Positions 45,690 to 54,481 of a stretch of 64,000 bases of DNA are shown one piece after another. The stretch lies in contig JABWAT010000008.1 in NCBI GenBank assembly GCA_013360915.1, positions 1-64,000 on the forward strand, in the 5' to 3' direction. Each line of letters begins with the position of its first letter. The first letter of the stretch is position 1. The notes below the pieces were generated by a model. That model saw only the letters and a program-made list of their open reading frames with translations. It was not told the origin of the DNA and ran no database searches. Source of the DNA: Bacteroidota bacterium (GTDB lineage: Bacteria; Bacteroidota; JABWAT01). Made by a program: the position numbers and the translations under genes.

Positions 45690-47092
45690 GCCTTTCCTTT
45701 CAATTCATTGTTCAGGCGGCCGATGGCATCTTTTGCATCGCCAAAATACATGAGCGTGTTATCCATGTAGAACAATTCGTTCTCAATACCCGCATATCCG
45801 GTGTTCATGGAACGTTTTACCACAATCACGGTTTTTGAATAATCCACATTCAGGATCGGCATTCCGAAAATCGGTGAAGATGCATTGCTTCTTGCTGCCG
45901 GATTGACCACATCATTGGCACCGATCACCAGGGTGATATCGGTGTTTCTGAAATCATCATTGATATCTTCCAGCGCATAGAGTCTTTCATACGGCACATT
46001 GGATTCTGCCAGAAGAATGTTCATGTGGCCGGGCATCCGTCCTGCAACCGGGTGAATGGCAAACCGGACATCGGTTCCATTTTTCTGAAGCAGATCCATC
46101 AGTTCCTTCACAGCGTGCTGAGCTTGTGCAACAGCCATACCGTATCCGGGAACAATAATGACCCGGGATGCACCCGAAAAGAGCATGGCCAGTTCTTCTG
46201 AGTCGATCGATTTCACCACCAGGTCTTTTCCGGAAGCGGTATCCGCAGCGGCTGAACCGGCATTGGCCCACCCACCCAGCAATACATTCATCAGTGAGCG
46301 GTTCATGGCCTTGCACATGATCTGAGTCAGGATAATTCCGGAAGCCCCCACCAGCGCACCGGCAATGATGAGCATGTTGTTGTCAATGACAAATCCGGTG
46401 GCAGCCCCCGCCAGTCCCGAATAGGAGTTGAGCAGCGAAATGGCCACAGGCATATCGGCTCCGCCGATGGGCAATACCAACAGGACACCCAATAAGAGCG
46501 AAATTCCCACCAATCCGATATATAACCATTGATTAACCGGATCAATTATGCCCATCACGATCAGGGTGATGACAGCAAGAACCAGCAGCACATTCAGCGG
46601 ATTCTGAAATGGGAACTTGACCACTTTTCCGGTGACGAGCCCCTGCAGTTTACCGAAAGCAATCAACGAACCGGTAAAAGTGACTGCTCCGATCAGAAGA
46701 CTTAATCCGATGGCCACGGTCAGTTTGATCGGATCGGCTGGAAATCCATGATGAAGATGGGTGTAGTACTCGGCCATTCCCACCAGAGCAGAGGCACCTC
46801 CACCGAATCCATTCAGCAATCCAACCATTTGAGGCATGGCCGTCATTTCGACTTTAAGAGCCAGAATCACCCCGATCAGCGACCCGATCAGCAAGCCAAT
46901 CATGATCCAGTGAAATTCGAGGATATGCTGGTCGAACAAGGTGACCACAATGGCCAGAAACATACCCAGAGCGGAATACAGATTCCCCTTCCGGGCAGTG
47001 GCGGGTGAACTCAGCCACTTGATTCCCATGATAAACAGGAATGAAGCAACGAGGTAAACAACGGGAATAACTACAGTGCGGATCAGTTCCAT
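45686..47092 (-). CDS. pntB: NAD(P) transhydrogenase subunit beta
   Basis: 468 residues. The N-terminal half carries about eight to nine membrane helices of the proton channel (dII). The C-terminal ~190 residues are the NADP(H)-binding domain dIII with VIIVPGYGMAVAQAQH, AIHPVAGRMPGHMNVLLAE-type and VIGANDVVNPAAR. It couples proton entry to transfer of hydride from NADH to NADP. It is last of the unit alpha1 > alpha2 > beta, 8 bp after its neighbour. Confidence 0.97.
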   Translation of the reverse strand: MELIRTVVIPVVYLVASFLFIMGIKWLSSPATARKGNLYSALGMFLAIVVTLFDQHILEFHWIMIGLLIGSLIGVILALKVEMTAMPQMVGLLNGFGGGASALVGMAEYYTHLHHGFPADPIKLTVAIGLSLLIGAVTFTGSLIAFGKLQGLVTGKVVKFPFQNPLNVLLVLAVITLIVMGIIDPVNQWLYIGLVGISLLLGVLLVLPIGGADMPVAISLLNSYSGLAGAATGFVIDNNMLIIAGALVGASGIILTQIMCKAMNRSLMNVLLGGWANAGSAAADTASGKDLVVKSIDSEELAMLFSGASRVIIVPGYGMAVAQAQHAVKELMDLLQKNGTDVRFAIHPVAGRMPGHMNILLAESNVPYERLYALEDINDDFRNTDITLVIGANDVVNPAARSNASSPIFGMPILNVDYSKTVIVVKRSMNTGYAGIENELFYMDNTLMYFGDAKDAIGRLNNELKGKA

Positions 47093-47100
47093 GATTTACC

Positions 47101-47385
47101 TCATTTCTTCTTAAACATTTTAAGCATCCGGTCGGTGACCAGATAGCCACCCACCACGTTGATGGTGGCAAAAATGACCGCTATAAAACCCAAAATTGAG
47201 CTCAGAAAACTGTCACCCTGTCCGGCAGCGACCAGAGCACCAACGATGGTAATCCCCGAAATGGCGTTCGAACCGGACATCAGTGGAGTGTGAAGGGTTG
47301 GCGGAACTTTATTGATCAGTTCAAAGCCCACAAATGAGGCCAGAACAAAGACATAAATGAGCATCAGAAAGGTAGAGGTTTCCAT
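47101..47385 (-). CDS. pntAB: NAD(P) transhydrogenase subunit alpha, part 2
   Basis: 94 residues with three membrane helices: [39 protein letters not shown] is the recognisable signature of the membrane part of the alpha subunit when it is split from the NAD-binding part. The split alpha arrangement (three-gene transhydrogenase) is common in alphaproteobacteria and others. It lies 7 bp after the first alpha gene. Confidence 0.95.
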   Translation of the reverse strand: METSTFLMLIYVFVLASFVGFELINKVPPTLHTPLMSGSNAISGITIVGALVAAGQGDSFLSSILGFIAVIFATINVVGGYLVTDRMLKMFKKK

Positions 47386-47392
47386 TTATTCC

Positions 47393-48526
47393 TCAGGCGG
47401 TTAACAGTGAATTGATTCGTTCGTTGATGACCTGACCGTCATGAGCAACCAGTGCACCTTTGACAATTTCATCATTCAGATCCAGGTTGAGCTCACCGGT
47501 TTTTGTAGTGATATGCTGCAACAAGGCCAGAATGTTCTTAGAGTACAGGTCGCTCGACTGGGTGGGAAGTAAAGCAGGAAGATTGGAAAAACCGATGATT
47601 TTAACACCGTGTTTAACCACAATCTTACCAGCCTCGGATCCTTCGACGTTGCCGCCGAATTCGACAGCCATATCCAGCACCACACTACCGGGTTTCATGG
47701 ACTGAACCATGGATTCAGTCACCAGTACCGGTGCTTTTTTACCTGGAATCAGCGCAGTGGTAATGACAATATCGGCATGACTGACATGCCGTGAGATCAC
47801 TTCTTTCTGACGGGCGAGAAACTCAGGTGATGCTTCTTTTGCATATCCGCGCTCATCCTGCAGGTCGGCCATCCCTTCCACTTCGATAAACCGTCCGCCA
47901 AGTGACTGAACTTCTTCCTTCACGGCCAGTCGCACATCAGAAACCTCGACAACGGCACCCAGCCGTTTGGCGGTCCCGAGTGCCTGCAGACCTGCCACAC
48001 CGGCACCCATGATCACTACTTTTGCCGGGGTAATGGTTCCGGCTGCTGTCATCAGCAATGGGAAAATGCGGCCATATTCATTGGCGGCGAGGAGGACAGC
48101 TTTGTAGCCGGCCAGATTGGCCTGTGAGCTGAGCGCATCCATGCGCTGTGCCTTTGTGGTCCGCGGAATCATATCCATGCAGAGCAGACTGAATTTTTTA
48201 TCAGCAGCCACCCTGGCTTGGGCAGGCCAGACCATGGCAAAGCCAAGCGCAATGACCAGAGTCCCGGCCTTTACTTTTGCTGCTTCCGCATCGGAAAGGC
48301 GCTGCACTTTCAGAACCAGATCGGATCCGCCATAAATCTCATCGGCAGATTTGACCAGCGTGACACCTGCTTTTTCATATTCTGTATCCGGAAAGTGAGC
48401 TGCCATACCGGCACCAGCTTCCAGACGGATGGAATGGCCGGCTTTGATCAGTTTGACGGCCACTTCGGGAACCATGGCAACCCGGTTTTCACCGGCTGCT
48501 GTTTCTTTCGGAATTCCGATAACCAT
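47393..48526 (-). CDS. pntAA: NAD(P) transhydrogenase subunit alpha, part 1 (NAD-binding)
   Basis: 377 residues from the ATG at 48526 (GGGG 9 nt upstream; a longer reading to 48601 adds an unrelated leader). It belongs to the alanine dehydrogenase/PNT family: IGIPKETAAGENRVAMVPE at the start, RTTKAQRMDALSSQANLAGYKAV, and the NAD-binding VVIMGAGVAGLQALGTAKRLGA, then SDVRLAVKEEVQSLGG. It binds NADH as domain dI of the proton-driven transhydrogenase. A TAAGTTTG promoter-like box lies at 48556-48563. Confidence 0.96.
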   Translation of the reverse strand: MVIGIPKETAAGENRVAMVPEVAVKLIKAGHSIRLEAGAGMAAHFPDTEYEKAGVTLVKSADEIYGGSDLVLKVQRLSDAEAAKVKAGTLVIALGFAMVWPAQARVAADKKFSLLCMDMIPRTTKAQRMDALSSQANLAGYKAVLLAANEYGRIFPLLMTAAGTITPAKVVIMGAGVAGLQALGTAKRLGAVVEVSDVRLAVKEEVQSLGGRFIEVEGMADLQDERGYAKEASPEFLARQKEVISRHVSHADIVITTALIPGKKAPVLVTESMVQSMKPGSVVLDMAVEFGGNVEGSEAGKIVVKHGVKIIGFSNLPALLPTQSSDLYSKNILALLQHITTKTGELNLDLNDEIVKGALVAHDGQVINERINSLLTA

Positions 48527-48555
48527 TTTTAATCCCCAGTTTAACTTTGGCGGCA

Positions 48556-48563
48556 CAAACTTA
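48556..48563 (-). promoter_or_regulatory. TAnnTTTG box of the pnt operon
   Basis: On the minus strand TAAGTTTG lies 29 bp before the pntAA ATG, matching the Bacteroidota -7 box. The -33 element is weak (a TTTG only 14 bp upstream). The region also contains a T9 run between the boxes. Confidence 0.45.
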
Positions 48564-48683
48564 GCAAAAAAAAACGGCAAACCGGAACCGGTGTTTCTCA
48601 TGCAGGGTTTAAATGCGGATAATTTGGTCCATGGTGATACAAGTTTTTTCCGAAAGTCGACCGTGTCACCGGAATTTTGTAAA

Positions 48684-48714
48684 TTTATTCCCTGATATTG
48701 ATTTAATAGATTTG
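48684..48714 (+). promoter_or_regulatory. trpB: Bacteroidota-type promoter of trpB
   Basis: TTT (48684-48686), a 20-bp spacer and TAGATTTG (48707-48714) match the TAnnTTTG promoter type. The -7 box is identical to that at 11232. The start would lie near 48721, about 42 nt before the ATG at 48763. It divides trpB from the divergent pnt operon. Confidence 0.5.
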
Positions 48715-48762
48715 GTCACCCGGCCGACCGGATTTCCGGAAACCGGTTATTAGAAAGTCAGC

Positions 48763-49965
48763 ATGATTTCATACCACAACATACCCGATGCCACCGGCCA
48801 TTTCGGTCCGTATGGCGGCCGATTCATCCCTGAAACCCTGATTCCTGTTGCAATGGAAATTGAACAGGAATACCTGAAAGCCCGGGAGGATCAGAATTTC
48901 TGGGCCGAATTCCGTAGCCTGCTCAAAGATTATGTGGGACGGCCTTCCCCGCTTTATGAAGCCAAAAGACTTGGCAGCCTCATGGGCGAAAACCGCCGTG
49001 TATGGCTGAAGCGTGAGGATCTGAATCATACCGGTGCCCACAAGATCAATAACACGGTCGGTCAGGTTCTTCTGGCCAACCGGATGGGCAAAAAGCGGAT
49101 CATTGCTGAAACCGGTGCTGGACAGCATGGTGTGGCCACCGCCACCGTTTGTGCACTGTATGGGCTGACCTGTATTGTCTACATGGGTGAAGAAGACATT
49201 GAGCGTCAGGCTCCAAACGTGTACCGTATGAAATTATTGGGGGCAACGGTTGTTCCGGTTTCCAGCGGATCCAAGACCCTGAAGGATGCAACCAACGAAG
49301 CCATCCGCGACTGGGTGACCAATCCGGATGACACTTTTTACATTATCGGATCAGTGGTGGGAATGCATCCCTTCCCCATGATTGTACGGGATTTTCAATC
49401 AGTGATCGGAAAAGAAACTCTTTCCCAGAGTTTTGAACAATTCGGCTCGTTACCCGACTACGTGCTCGCCTGCGTGGGAGGTGGAAGCAACGCCATGGGA
49501 ATTTTTCATCCGATGATTCCTTACACCGACCGGGTGAAACTGATCGGAGTCGAAGCGGCTGGACACGGACTTAATACCGACGCCCATGCAGCCACCCTGA
49601 CCAAAGGCATTCCCGGAGTGATTCATGGTGCCATGACCTATCTGCTTCAGAATGAAGACGGTCAGGTTCAGATCGCTCATTCCATTTCTGCCGGACTCGA
49701 TTACCCGGGAGTCGGACCCGAACATGCTTACTTAAAAGATCGCGGATTGGTTACCTATGTGTCAGCAACGGATCAGCAGGCCCTGGATGCAGTTGTGCAG
49801 CTTTCACGCCGGGAAGGCATCATTCCTGCGCTGGAATCGGCACACGCCCTGGCGTGGATGCTCGACAATCCGTCTGCCTTTAAACCAGATTCCAACATTG
49901 TGGTGAATCTCTCTGGCCGCGGCGATAAGGATCTGGGAACCTACATGCGCGAGCTTAAACTCTGA
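48763..49965 (+). CDS. trpB: Tryptophan synthase beta chain (TrpB1 type)
   Basis: 400 residues. It condenses indole and serine with pyridoxal phosphate. Signatures: [26 protein letters not shown], the PLP lysine in [52 protein letters not shown] (usual GPHP is GMHP here), [10 protein letters not shown], and [14 protein letters not shown]. No trpA follows; rnhB is next, 10 bp away. The alpha subunit must be encoded elsewhere. Confidence 0.97.
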   Translation: MISYHNIPDATGHFGPYGGRFIPETLIPVAMEIEQEYLKAREDQNFWAEFRSLLKDYVGRPSPLYEAKRLGSLMGENRRVWLKREDLNHTGAHKINNTVGQVLLANRMGKKRIIAETGAGQHGVATATVCALYGLTCIVYMGEEDIERQAPNVYRMKLLGATVVPVSSGSKTLKDATNEAIRDWVTNPDDTFYIIGSVVGMHPFPMIVRDFQSVIGKETLSQSFEQFGSLPDYVLACVGGGSNAMGIFHPMIPYTDRVKLIGVEAAGHGLNTDAHAATLTKGIPGVIHGAMTYLLQNEDGQVQIAHSISAGLDYPGVGPEHAYLKDRGLVTYVSATDQQALDAVVQLSRREGIIPALESAHALAWMLDNPSAFKPDSNIVVNLSGRGDKDLGTYMRELKL

Positions 49966-49974
49966 CAGACGGAT

Positions 49975-50655
49975 GTGAAGACACTACAAAAAATTCCCTC
50001 TCTGTTTCCTTCTGCTCTTGTTAATTACCCTTTCACCGATGACCGGTTTCAGAAGGAATGGGAACTGAATGAGTTGTGTCTCGGTCCGGTTGCAGGAGTT
50101 GATGAAGCCGGAAGAGGTCCGCTGGCTGGTCCGGTTACCGCTGCGGCGGTGATCCTGAATCCGGATGACCTCAATTGGTCCTTGCGGGATAGCAAAAAGG
50201 TACCTGCCGGAGAACGGGATCAGTTGAAGCAATGGGTGATGGATCATGCACGTTCCTGGGCCATCGGGTGGGCATCAGTCGAAGAAATCGACCGGTTTAA
50301 TATTCTGCAGGCCACCTTTCTGGCGATGAGACGGGCACTTGATCAGCTTACCATCCGACCAAAAAGCATTCTGGTGGATGGAAAACTCAAAATTGCCGGT
50401 GTAACCGGTTCTTCTCCTGTGGTTTCGGGCGATTCAGTTTGCCTTTCAATTTCCGCAGCCTCAATTTTAGCTAAAACGGCCCGAGATGGGTATATGCAAA
50501 CCCTTCACGACCAGTTTCCCGGGTATCACTTTCAATCCAATGCAGGTTACGCCACAGCGAACCATATCAGGGCTATTTATGAGCACGGACTTACCCCCCA
50601 TCACCGGAGATCATTCCGGATCCCCAGCCACCCGGACCACCGGGACCAGAGCTGA
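49975..50655 (+). CDS. rnhB: Ribonuclease HII
   Basis: 226 residues, GTG start. It removes ribonucleotides and RNA primers from DNA. Catalytic signatures: VAGVDEAGRGPLAGPVTAAAVIL (first Asp-Glu pair), LRDSKKV, ILVDGKLKI, VSGDSVCLSISAASILAKTARDGYM (Asp) and the end GYATANHIRAI, then GLTPHHRRSF. An N-terminal extension of ~38 residues precedes the domain. It overlaps yraN by 77 bp in another frame. Confidence 0.95.
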   Translation: MKTLQKIPSLFPSALVNYPFTDDRFQKEWELNELCLGPVAGVDEAGRGPLAGPVTAAAVILNPDDLNWSLRDSKKVPAGERDQLKQWVMDHARSWAIGWASVEEIDRFNILQATFLAMRRALDQLTIRPKSILVDGKLKIAGVTGSSPVVSGDSVCLSISAASILAKTARDGYMQTLHDQFPGYHFQSNAGYATANHIRAIYEHGLTPHHRRSFRIPSHPDHRDQS

Positions 50656-50986
50656 ACAATTCGCAGCCGGCTGGCTCGAAAAACAGGGACATCGCATTCT
50701 CGACCGGAATTTTCAATTCGGACACACTGAAATTGACATTATCACCGAGTATAAAGGCATGCTGGTTTTCACCGAGGTCAAATACCGGGCTTCCACACAC
50801 CTTGGTCATCCCTTCCAGCAGGTCAACCGCAAGAAAATTCAGAACCTGTTTTTTGCAGCAGAGGGATATTTAATCAGAAACCCGCAATGGAAAGGACGGG
50901 ATATCCGGATGGATGTGCTGAGCCTGACGGGAAATCTCGACAATCCCGATGTGGAAGCTTTCGAAAATATCACCCAGTGGTTGTGA
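50579..50986 (+). CDS. yraN: UPF0102/YraN family endonuclease-like protein
   Basis: 135 residues from the ATG at 50579 (AGGG 6 nt upstream). The restriction-endonuclease-like core is visible: GTRAEQFAAGWLEKQGHRILDRNFQFGHTEIDII (with the Glu-Asp pair of the PD-(D/E)xK fold), then LVFTEVKYRAS. YraN genes very often follow rnhB, as here. The biochemical function is not established; a role in DNA processing is likely. Confidence 0.9.
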   Translation: MSTDLPPITGDHSGSPATRTTGTRAEQFAAGWLEKQGHRILDRNFQFGHTEIDIITEYKGMLVFTEVKYRASTHLGHPFQQVNRKKIQNLFFAAEGYLIRNPQWKGRDIRMDVLSLTGNLDNPDVEAFENITQWL

Positions 50987-51171
50987 GTAGTGATTGGAAA
51001 AACCCGGACCCTGTGGTTCTCGAAAAACCCGGACCCCGAGTGATCTGACCGAAGGGAAGATATTATCGAGGGGACAAGAGTTTTTCCAGTGACGAGTGAC
51101 GCGTGACGAGAGAATACAAGTGATCAGTGATCAGAAAGCAGTCAACGAATCACCTTCAGCGGAAGAATTCC
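50987..51171. repeat. Intergenic repeat island
   Basis: Two perfect 15-bp direct copies of GAAAAACCCGGACCC lie at 50997-51011 and 51022-51036 (25-bp period). Further on are heptamer runs: AGTGACG at 51088-51094 and 51095-51101, CGTGACG at 51102-51108, then AGTGATC at 51119-51125 and 51126-51132. No gene is seen. Such GTGA-rich strings look like a short-period repeat that expanded in a spacer; no terminator is evident for either flanking gene. Confidence 0.7.
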
Positions 51172-51483
51172 TTACGGCTGGTTGTCGGCGTCCATTCCAA
51201 CCGGGACATCCCTGCGCCGGTATATCGGAATGGCAGAACAACCTTCACCAAACATCAACTGGGAAACCACAGGCACCAGGTAAGCCGAAATCAGCATATA
51301 CGACCACGTGGGTACCGGAATCGCTCCACAACCCTTAACCAACACCTTCTGATTCCGGTATTGCTCCCAATCGTGCTCGCGCAATTTCTGGCGGAAGGCC
51401 TTTTCGCGCAGAATGCCACCTTCAATAAAGTCCTGCATATCCACCGTGATGAGCGGTGATTCTTTTGGTTGTATTAAATCCAT
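51172..51483 (-). CDS. DUF2480-like protein (short form)
   Basis: 103 residues. The segment LITVDMQDFIEGGILREKAFRQKLREHDWEQYRNQKVLVKGC and VPTWSYMLISAYLVP fit DUF2480, a Bacteroidota family of unknown function in which a Cys and acidic residues are conserved. Family members known to me are about 160 residues, with an extra N-terminal stretch that is absent here. Its ATG overlaps the stop of the 106-aa gene by one base (TAATG). It is the last gene of a unit with an Fe-S assembly protein. Confidence 0.7.
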   Translation of the reverse strand: MDLIQPKESPLITVDMQDFIEGGILREKAFRQKLREHDWEQYRNQKVLVKGCGAIPVPTWSYMLISAYLVPVVSQLMFGEGCSAIPIYRRRDVPVGMDADNQP

Positions 51484-51803
51484 TATTCTGTTGATAATAA
51501 AAAGGTCTGTGGTCCGGTTTTCTGAATTACCAGGGTCTGTCCGGGCTTCAGGCCCGATTCCCTGATAAATCTGGTTGTTCCTGGTCTGGAGGATGACCGT
51601 TCCGAAATAAAAAATCCGCTTTTTTCAATGACCGACCGGAACGACCAACCCAGACTGGTTTCGAATAAGACCGGCTCACCGGTTCCCGATTTTGCATCGT
51701 CCACCGTTCCAGCCGGAAACCATTCAAGAATGTCAAAAACCGGAATGTTTTTTTCCAGCAGCCAGAGATGCTGATCATCCCGGACCCGGATCCGGTGAGT
51801 CAT
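51483..51803 (-). CDS. Unknown small protein between Fe-S gene and DUF2480
   Basis: 106 residues from the ATG at 51803. Soluble, no signal peptide. Short beta-like stretches (HLWLLEKNIPVFDILEWFP, GLKPGQTLVIQKTGPQTFLL) and basic residues (SSSRPGTTRFIRESG) are visible; no family is recognised. It lies 4 bp after the A-type Fe-S carrier gene and overlaps the DUF2480 start, which argues for a genuine coupled gene. An earlier start at 51881 would overlap the carrier gene and is not preferred. Confidence 0.65.
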   Translation of the reverse strand: MTHRIRVRDDQHLWLLEKNIPVFDILEWFPAGTVDDAKSGTGEPVLFETSLGWSFRSVIEKSGFFISERSSSRPGTTRFIRESGLKPGQTLVIQKTGPQTFLLSTE

Positions 51804-51807
51804 GGTA

Positions 51808-52134
51808 TCAGACCGAGAAGGATTCGCCACAGCCACAAGTCCGGGCCGCATTCGGATTGTTAAACACAAACCCCCGGCCATTCAGACCATCGGTATAATC
51901 CAGAACCGTTCCGGCGAGGTACAACAGGGACTTTCCATCCACCACCAGTTCAACACCATTTTCGGTGATTTTCTCATCACCTTCTTTAAACTCATTATCA
52001 AAAGCAAGATTGTAGGAAAGGCCCGAACATCCGCCGCCAACCACCGATACTCTTAGGTGATAGTCGGTAGGCACATTTTTTTCGCTCATGATGGTAGCAA
52101 CCTGCCTGGCTGCCTTTTCCGACACACTGATCAT
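51808..52134 (-). CDS. A-type iron-sulfur carrier (IscA/ErpA family)
   Basis: 108 residues. It has the three conserved cysteines: one in GGGCSGLSY and two in the C-terminal CGCGESF, plus VDGKSLLYLAGTVLDY, FNNPNA. Such proteins carry Fe-S clusters to apo-enzymes. The exact member (IscA, ErpA or SufA) cannot be fixed. It lies 87 bp downstream of the cysteine desulfurase gene on the same strand. Confidence 0.93.
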   Translation of the reverse strand: MISVSEKAARQVATIMSEKNVPTDYHLRVSVVGGGCSGLSYNLAFDNEFKEGDEKITENGVELVVDGKSLLYLAGTVLDYTDGLNGRGFVFNNPNAARTCGCGESFSV

Positions 52135-52221
52135 ATTGTCTCCGTCTCTAATCTTTCTCTAATTTATACATAAAAGTCAAGAATGAAAAGAAAAATTCCC
52201 GTCAGGGGGATATGATGGTGT

Positions 52222-53361
52222 TCAGGACCGCAATTTACTGATGGTGCTGACCAGGATATCCAGAGCATGATCCACATCGGAGGGTGTGGTCGGACGTCCC
52301 AGGGAGAGGCGAATGGTATTGTGGATATGGGAGTCAGGTACTTTCATTGCCATCAGAACATGAGAGGGCTGAAGCTGACCCGTTGCACAGGCCGATCCTG
52401 CTGAAACCGCGATTCCTTTCAGAGAAGTGAGAAGCTTTCGGGGACGTATTCCGGGGACCGAAAAACTGGAAACATGCGGAAGGCGGCGTGTTCCTGAACC
52501 ATTGATCAGCAAATCGGGAATGTGAGAAACCAGGGTTTTCTCGAAACCATCCCGCAAAGCACCCAGCCGGTCTGCATCGTGATTCATCTGGGATAAAGCC
52601 AATTGTGCGGCTGCACCGAATCCGGCAATGGCAGGAACATTCAGTGTACCCGACCGGTAACCACTCTCCTGGCCACCACCCGAGAGAAGGGTTTTTGGCA
52701 GCCTGACCGATTTCTGTGAAGGAAGAATGACTGCACCGGCCCCTTTGGGTCCGTAGAATTTATGAGCGGAAAAGAAAAGGTAACCATGCATTGTCTGCAA
52801 AGCATCCAGTGGAATTTTACCGGCCGCCTGTGCCGCATCGGATAAAAGGGGAATACCGGCCTGACGACAAAGCCCGGCTGTTTTTTCCACTGGTTGTATC
52901 ACGCCTGTTTCATTGTTGGCTGTCATGAGAACCACCAACGAGCAGGAAAGAAAAGCAGTGTCAGAAAAGACTGTTTCATCAACACATCCATCGGACCGGA
53001 CCGGCATCCAGTGAATCGGAAATCCGCCCTTTTCAAGCTCCAGTATGGGTTCCAGCACAGCCCGGTGTTCGGTCGGATTTACGAGCCATGGACCTTTATC
53101 ACCGGCCATAACCAATCCCTTGATGAGCCAGTTGGCCGATTCGGTGGAGCCTGATGTAAAAATCACCCTGGACGCATCAGCGCCGGTCAGTGAAGCTACC
53201 TGCTGCCTTGCTTTGGTAACTGCTGCCCCGGCTTCCAATCCCTGACGGTAAATCCGGCTGGAAGGGTTTGCAAAATGATCAGTCAGATAAGGGTACATGG
53301 CAGCCAGGGCCTCGGCTGCCAGTGGTGTGGTGGAAAGATAATCGAGGTAAACCGGAATCAA
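52222..53361 (-). CDS. Cysteine desulfurase (NifS/IscS family)
   Basis: 379 residues from a TTG at 53361 that overlaps the upstream stop (TTGA) and gives the normal start PVYLDYLSTTPL. A GTG at 53412 is possible but adds unrelated residues. PLP motifs: TSGSTESANWLIKG, NPTEHRAVLEP, NNETGVIQPVE, DAAQAAGKIPLD, the PLP lysine in FSAHKFYGPKGAGA, and the active cysteine in SAGSACATGQ. It supplies sulfur for Fe-S clusters and tRNA thiolation (MnmA at 9981). Confidence 0.92.
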   Translation of the reverse strand: MIPVYLDYLSTTPLAAEALAAMYPYLTDHFANPSSRIYRQGLEAGAAVTKARQQVASLTGADASRVIFTSGSTESANWLIKGLVMAGDKGPWLVNPTEHRAVLEPILELEKGGFPIHWMPVRSDGCVDETVFSDTAFLSCSLVVLMTANNETGVIQPVEKTAGLCRQAGIPLLSDAAQAAGKIPLDALQTMHGYLFFSAHKFYGPKGAGAVILPSQKSVRLPKTLLSGGGQESGYRSGTLNVPAIAGFGAAAQLALSQMNHDADRLGALRDGFEKTLVSHIPDLLINGSGTRRLPHVSSFSVPGIRPRKLLTSLKGIAVSAGSACATGQLQPSHVLMAMKVPDSHIHNTIRLSLGRPTTPSDVDHALDILVSTISKLRS

Positions 53362-53687
53362 CCGAAAATAACTTTCCGACGGTTCATCATACCGGGAGGA
53401 AGAGGTTCCCACCGATGCCGGCGGTTGTATACATCAATATAAGGGCCGCGTTTTTTATCCTGTAAGTCCTCAAGAAACATTTTGAATGTATTTTCAACCA
53501 CCTGAGGAACACTTTTGCCATGACGGTCAAAGGATTCTGCAGCCATGCTGATGGTAATGCTCGAATGCTTGATGGCGAGATCCCTGTCCACGCCTTTTTC
53601 CATCAGCTGCTGTGTCAAACGCCGGTGAAGTGTGTTGTTCCGGGTTTCGACTTTGCTCTTTGTTTTGTTCACAACGAATTGTCCCAT
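53358..53687 (-). CDS. Unknown small protein coupled to cysteine desulfurase
   Basis: 109 residues from the ATG at 53687, which has a strong AAGGAGG site upstream. The sequence is basic and helical (NNTLHRRLTQQLMEKG, VVENTFKMFLEDLQDK), with a Pro-rich C-terminal tail (RRHRWEPLPPGMMNRR). No family is recognised. Its stop overlaps the desulfurase TTG, so the two are coupled. A TATCTTTG promoter box lies 45 bp upstream. Confidence 0.65.
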   Translation of the reverse strand: MGQFVVNKTKSKVETRNNTLHRRLTQQLMEKGVDRDLAIKHSSITISMAAESFDRHGKSVPQVVENTFKMFLEDLQDKKRGPYIDVYNRRHRWEPLPPGMMNRRKVIFG

Positions 53688-53731
53688 GACATCCTCCTTT
53701 TCTCCTGAAGAGACCACTCGCCCTTCACTGT

Positions 53732-53758
53732 CAAAGATATAAACGGATGAGAAATCAA
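53732..53758 (-). promoter_or_regulatory. Promoter of the desulfurase unit
   Basis: On the minus strand TTG (53756-53758), a 16-bp spacer and TATCTTTG (53732-53739) resemble the Bacteroidota promoter TTG-N17-23-TAnnTTTG with a spacer one base short. The start would fall near 53725, giving a leader of about 37 nt before the ATG. Confidence 0.45.
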
Positions 53759-53779
53759 GGGTTGAAGGGGGTCACAAAT

Positions 53780-54481
53780 TCAGGAAGACAGTTTCCTGAT
53801 CTCCAAACCCAATGATCGGACAAGATCTGCAGCAGCGGGTGTCAGTTTTTGTCCCGGAAGCAGATTAATCGGTTTTCCAGACCAGCGAGCCTGCCTGATC
53901 ATCCCTTCGGTAATCCAGGTTCCCTTTACAAGAAGCCCATCTGATTGCATTTCCGGCTTTTTCCACCGCAGTGTCGCACGGTTTAATGCCGGAAGCCATG
54001 AAACGGGGGAACCGGGAATTAACACAACCGGTTCATGAACCGGTCCGGTAATCACCGGAAGAGAACCAAGCGACAGCCGGATGGTTCCCTCCTCCAATAC
54101 AACCTCGGGCTGATCATCAGGAAAGGATTCCTGTGTGGGAAGCCAGACAGCGGGACCCGGGTTTCTTATGGGCCATTCCCCGGAAATTTCACCGGCCGGA
54201 CCTTTTATTGTCATGGGAGATTCCTGAATCCGCAGATCGATTCTCCCCTTTCTGACTGGATCACCACTTTCACAATCGAGGAAAACGGTGACCAGCAGAT
54301 TCCCTGAAACAACGGGGATTTCCCGGGTCTGACCACGAACCGTTAACCGGACCCGTTCGTGGCTGATTTCCCAACCTCCGGGTACGATTTGTTCACTGGT
54401 AATCGCTGTGATTCCCAGTGCCCGCGCATCAGCGGGGGAAAGCAGCAGAACGGAAGGAAGATAACCGACCGGAAAAGTCAC
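53780..54481 (-). CDS. Unknown protein with C-terminal LLPG-type motif shared with the RpiB-like neighbour
   Basis: 233 residues, no clear signal peptide. Residues about 1-170 are beta-rich with no recognised family. The last ~45 residues (ITEGMIRQARWSGKPINLLPG, then LTPAAADLVRSLGLEI) match the N-terminal segment of the next protein upstream in the operon (VTGKMILDASKAGK, ELLPGDLITALARDLA). The motif occurs in ethanolamine/microcompartment-type proteins as I recall. It starts in the stop of the RpiB-like gene and ends the yajC-ribBA-tldD chain. No promoter is needed of its own. Confidence 0.65.
   Translation of the reverse strand: MTFPVGYLPSVLLLSPADARALGITAITSEQIVPGGWEISHERVRLTVRGQTREIPVVSGNLLVTVFLDCESGDPVRKGRIDLRIQESPMTIKGPAGEISGEWPIRNPGPAVWLPTQESFPDDQPEVVLEEGTIRLSLGSLPVITGPVHEPVVLIPGSPVSWLPALNRATLRWKKPEMQSDGLLVKGTWITEGMIRQARWSGKPINLLPGQKLTPAAADLVRSLGLEIRKLSS

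Noticed and set aside
51088-51134. Possible CRISPR-like or tandem array
   Set aside because: The units are only 7 bp with no spacers and no cas genes nearby; it is a short-period repeat.
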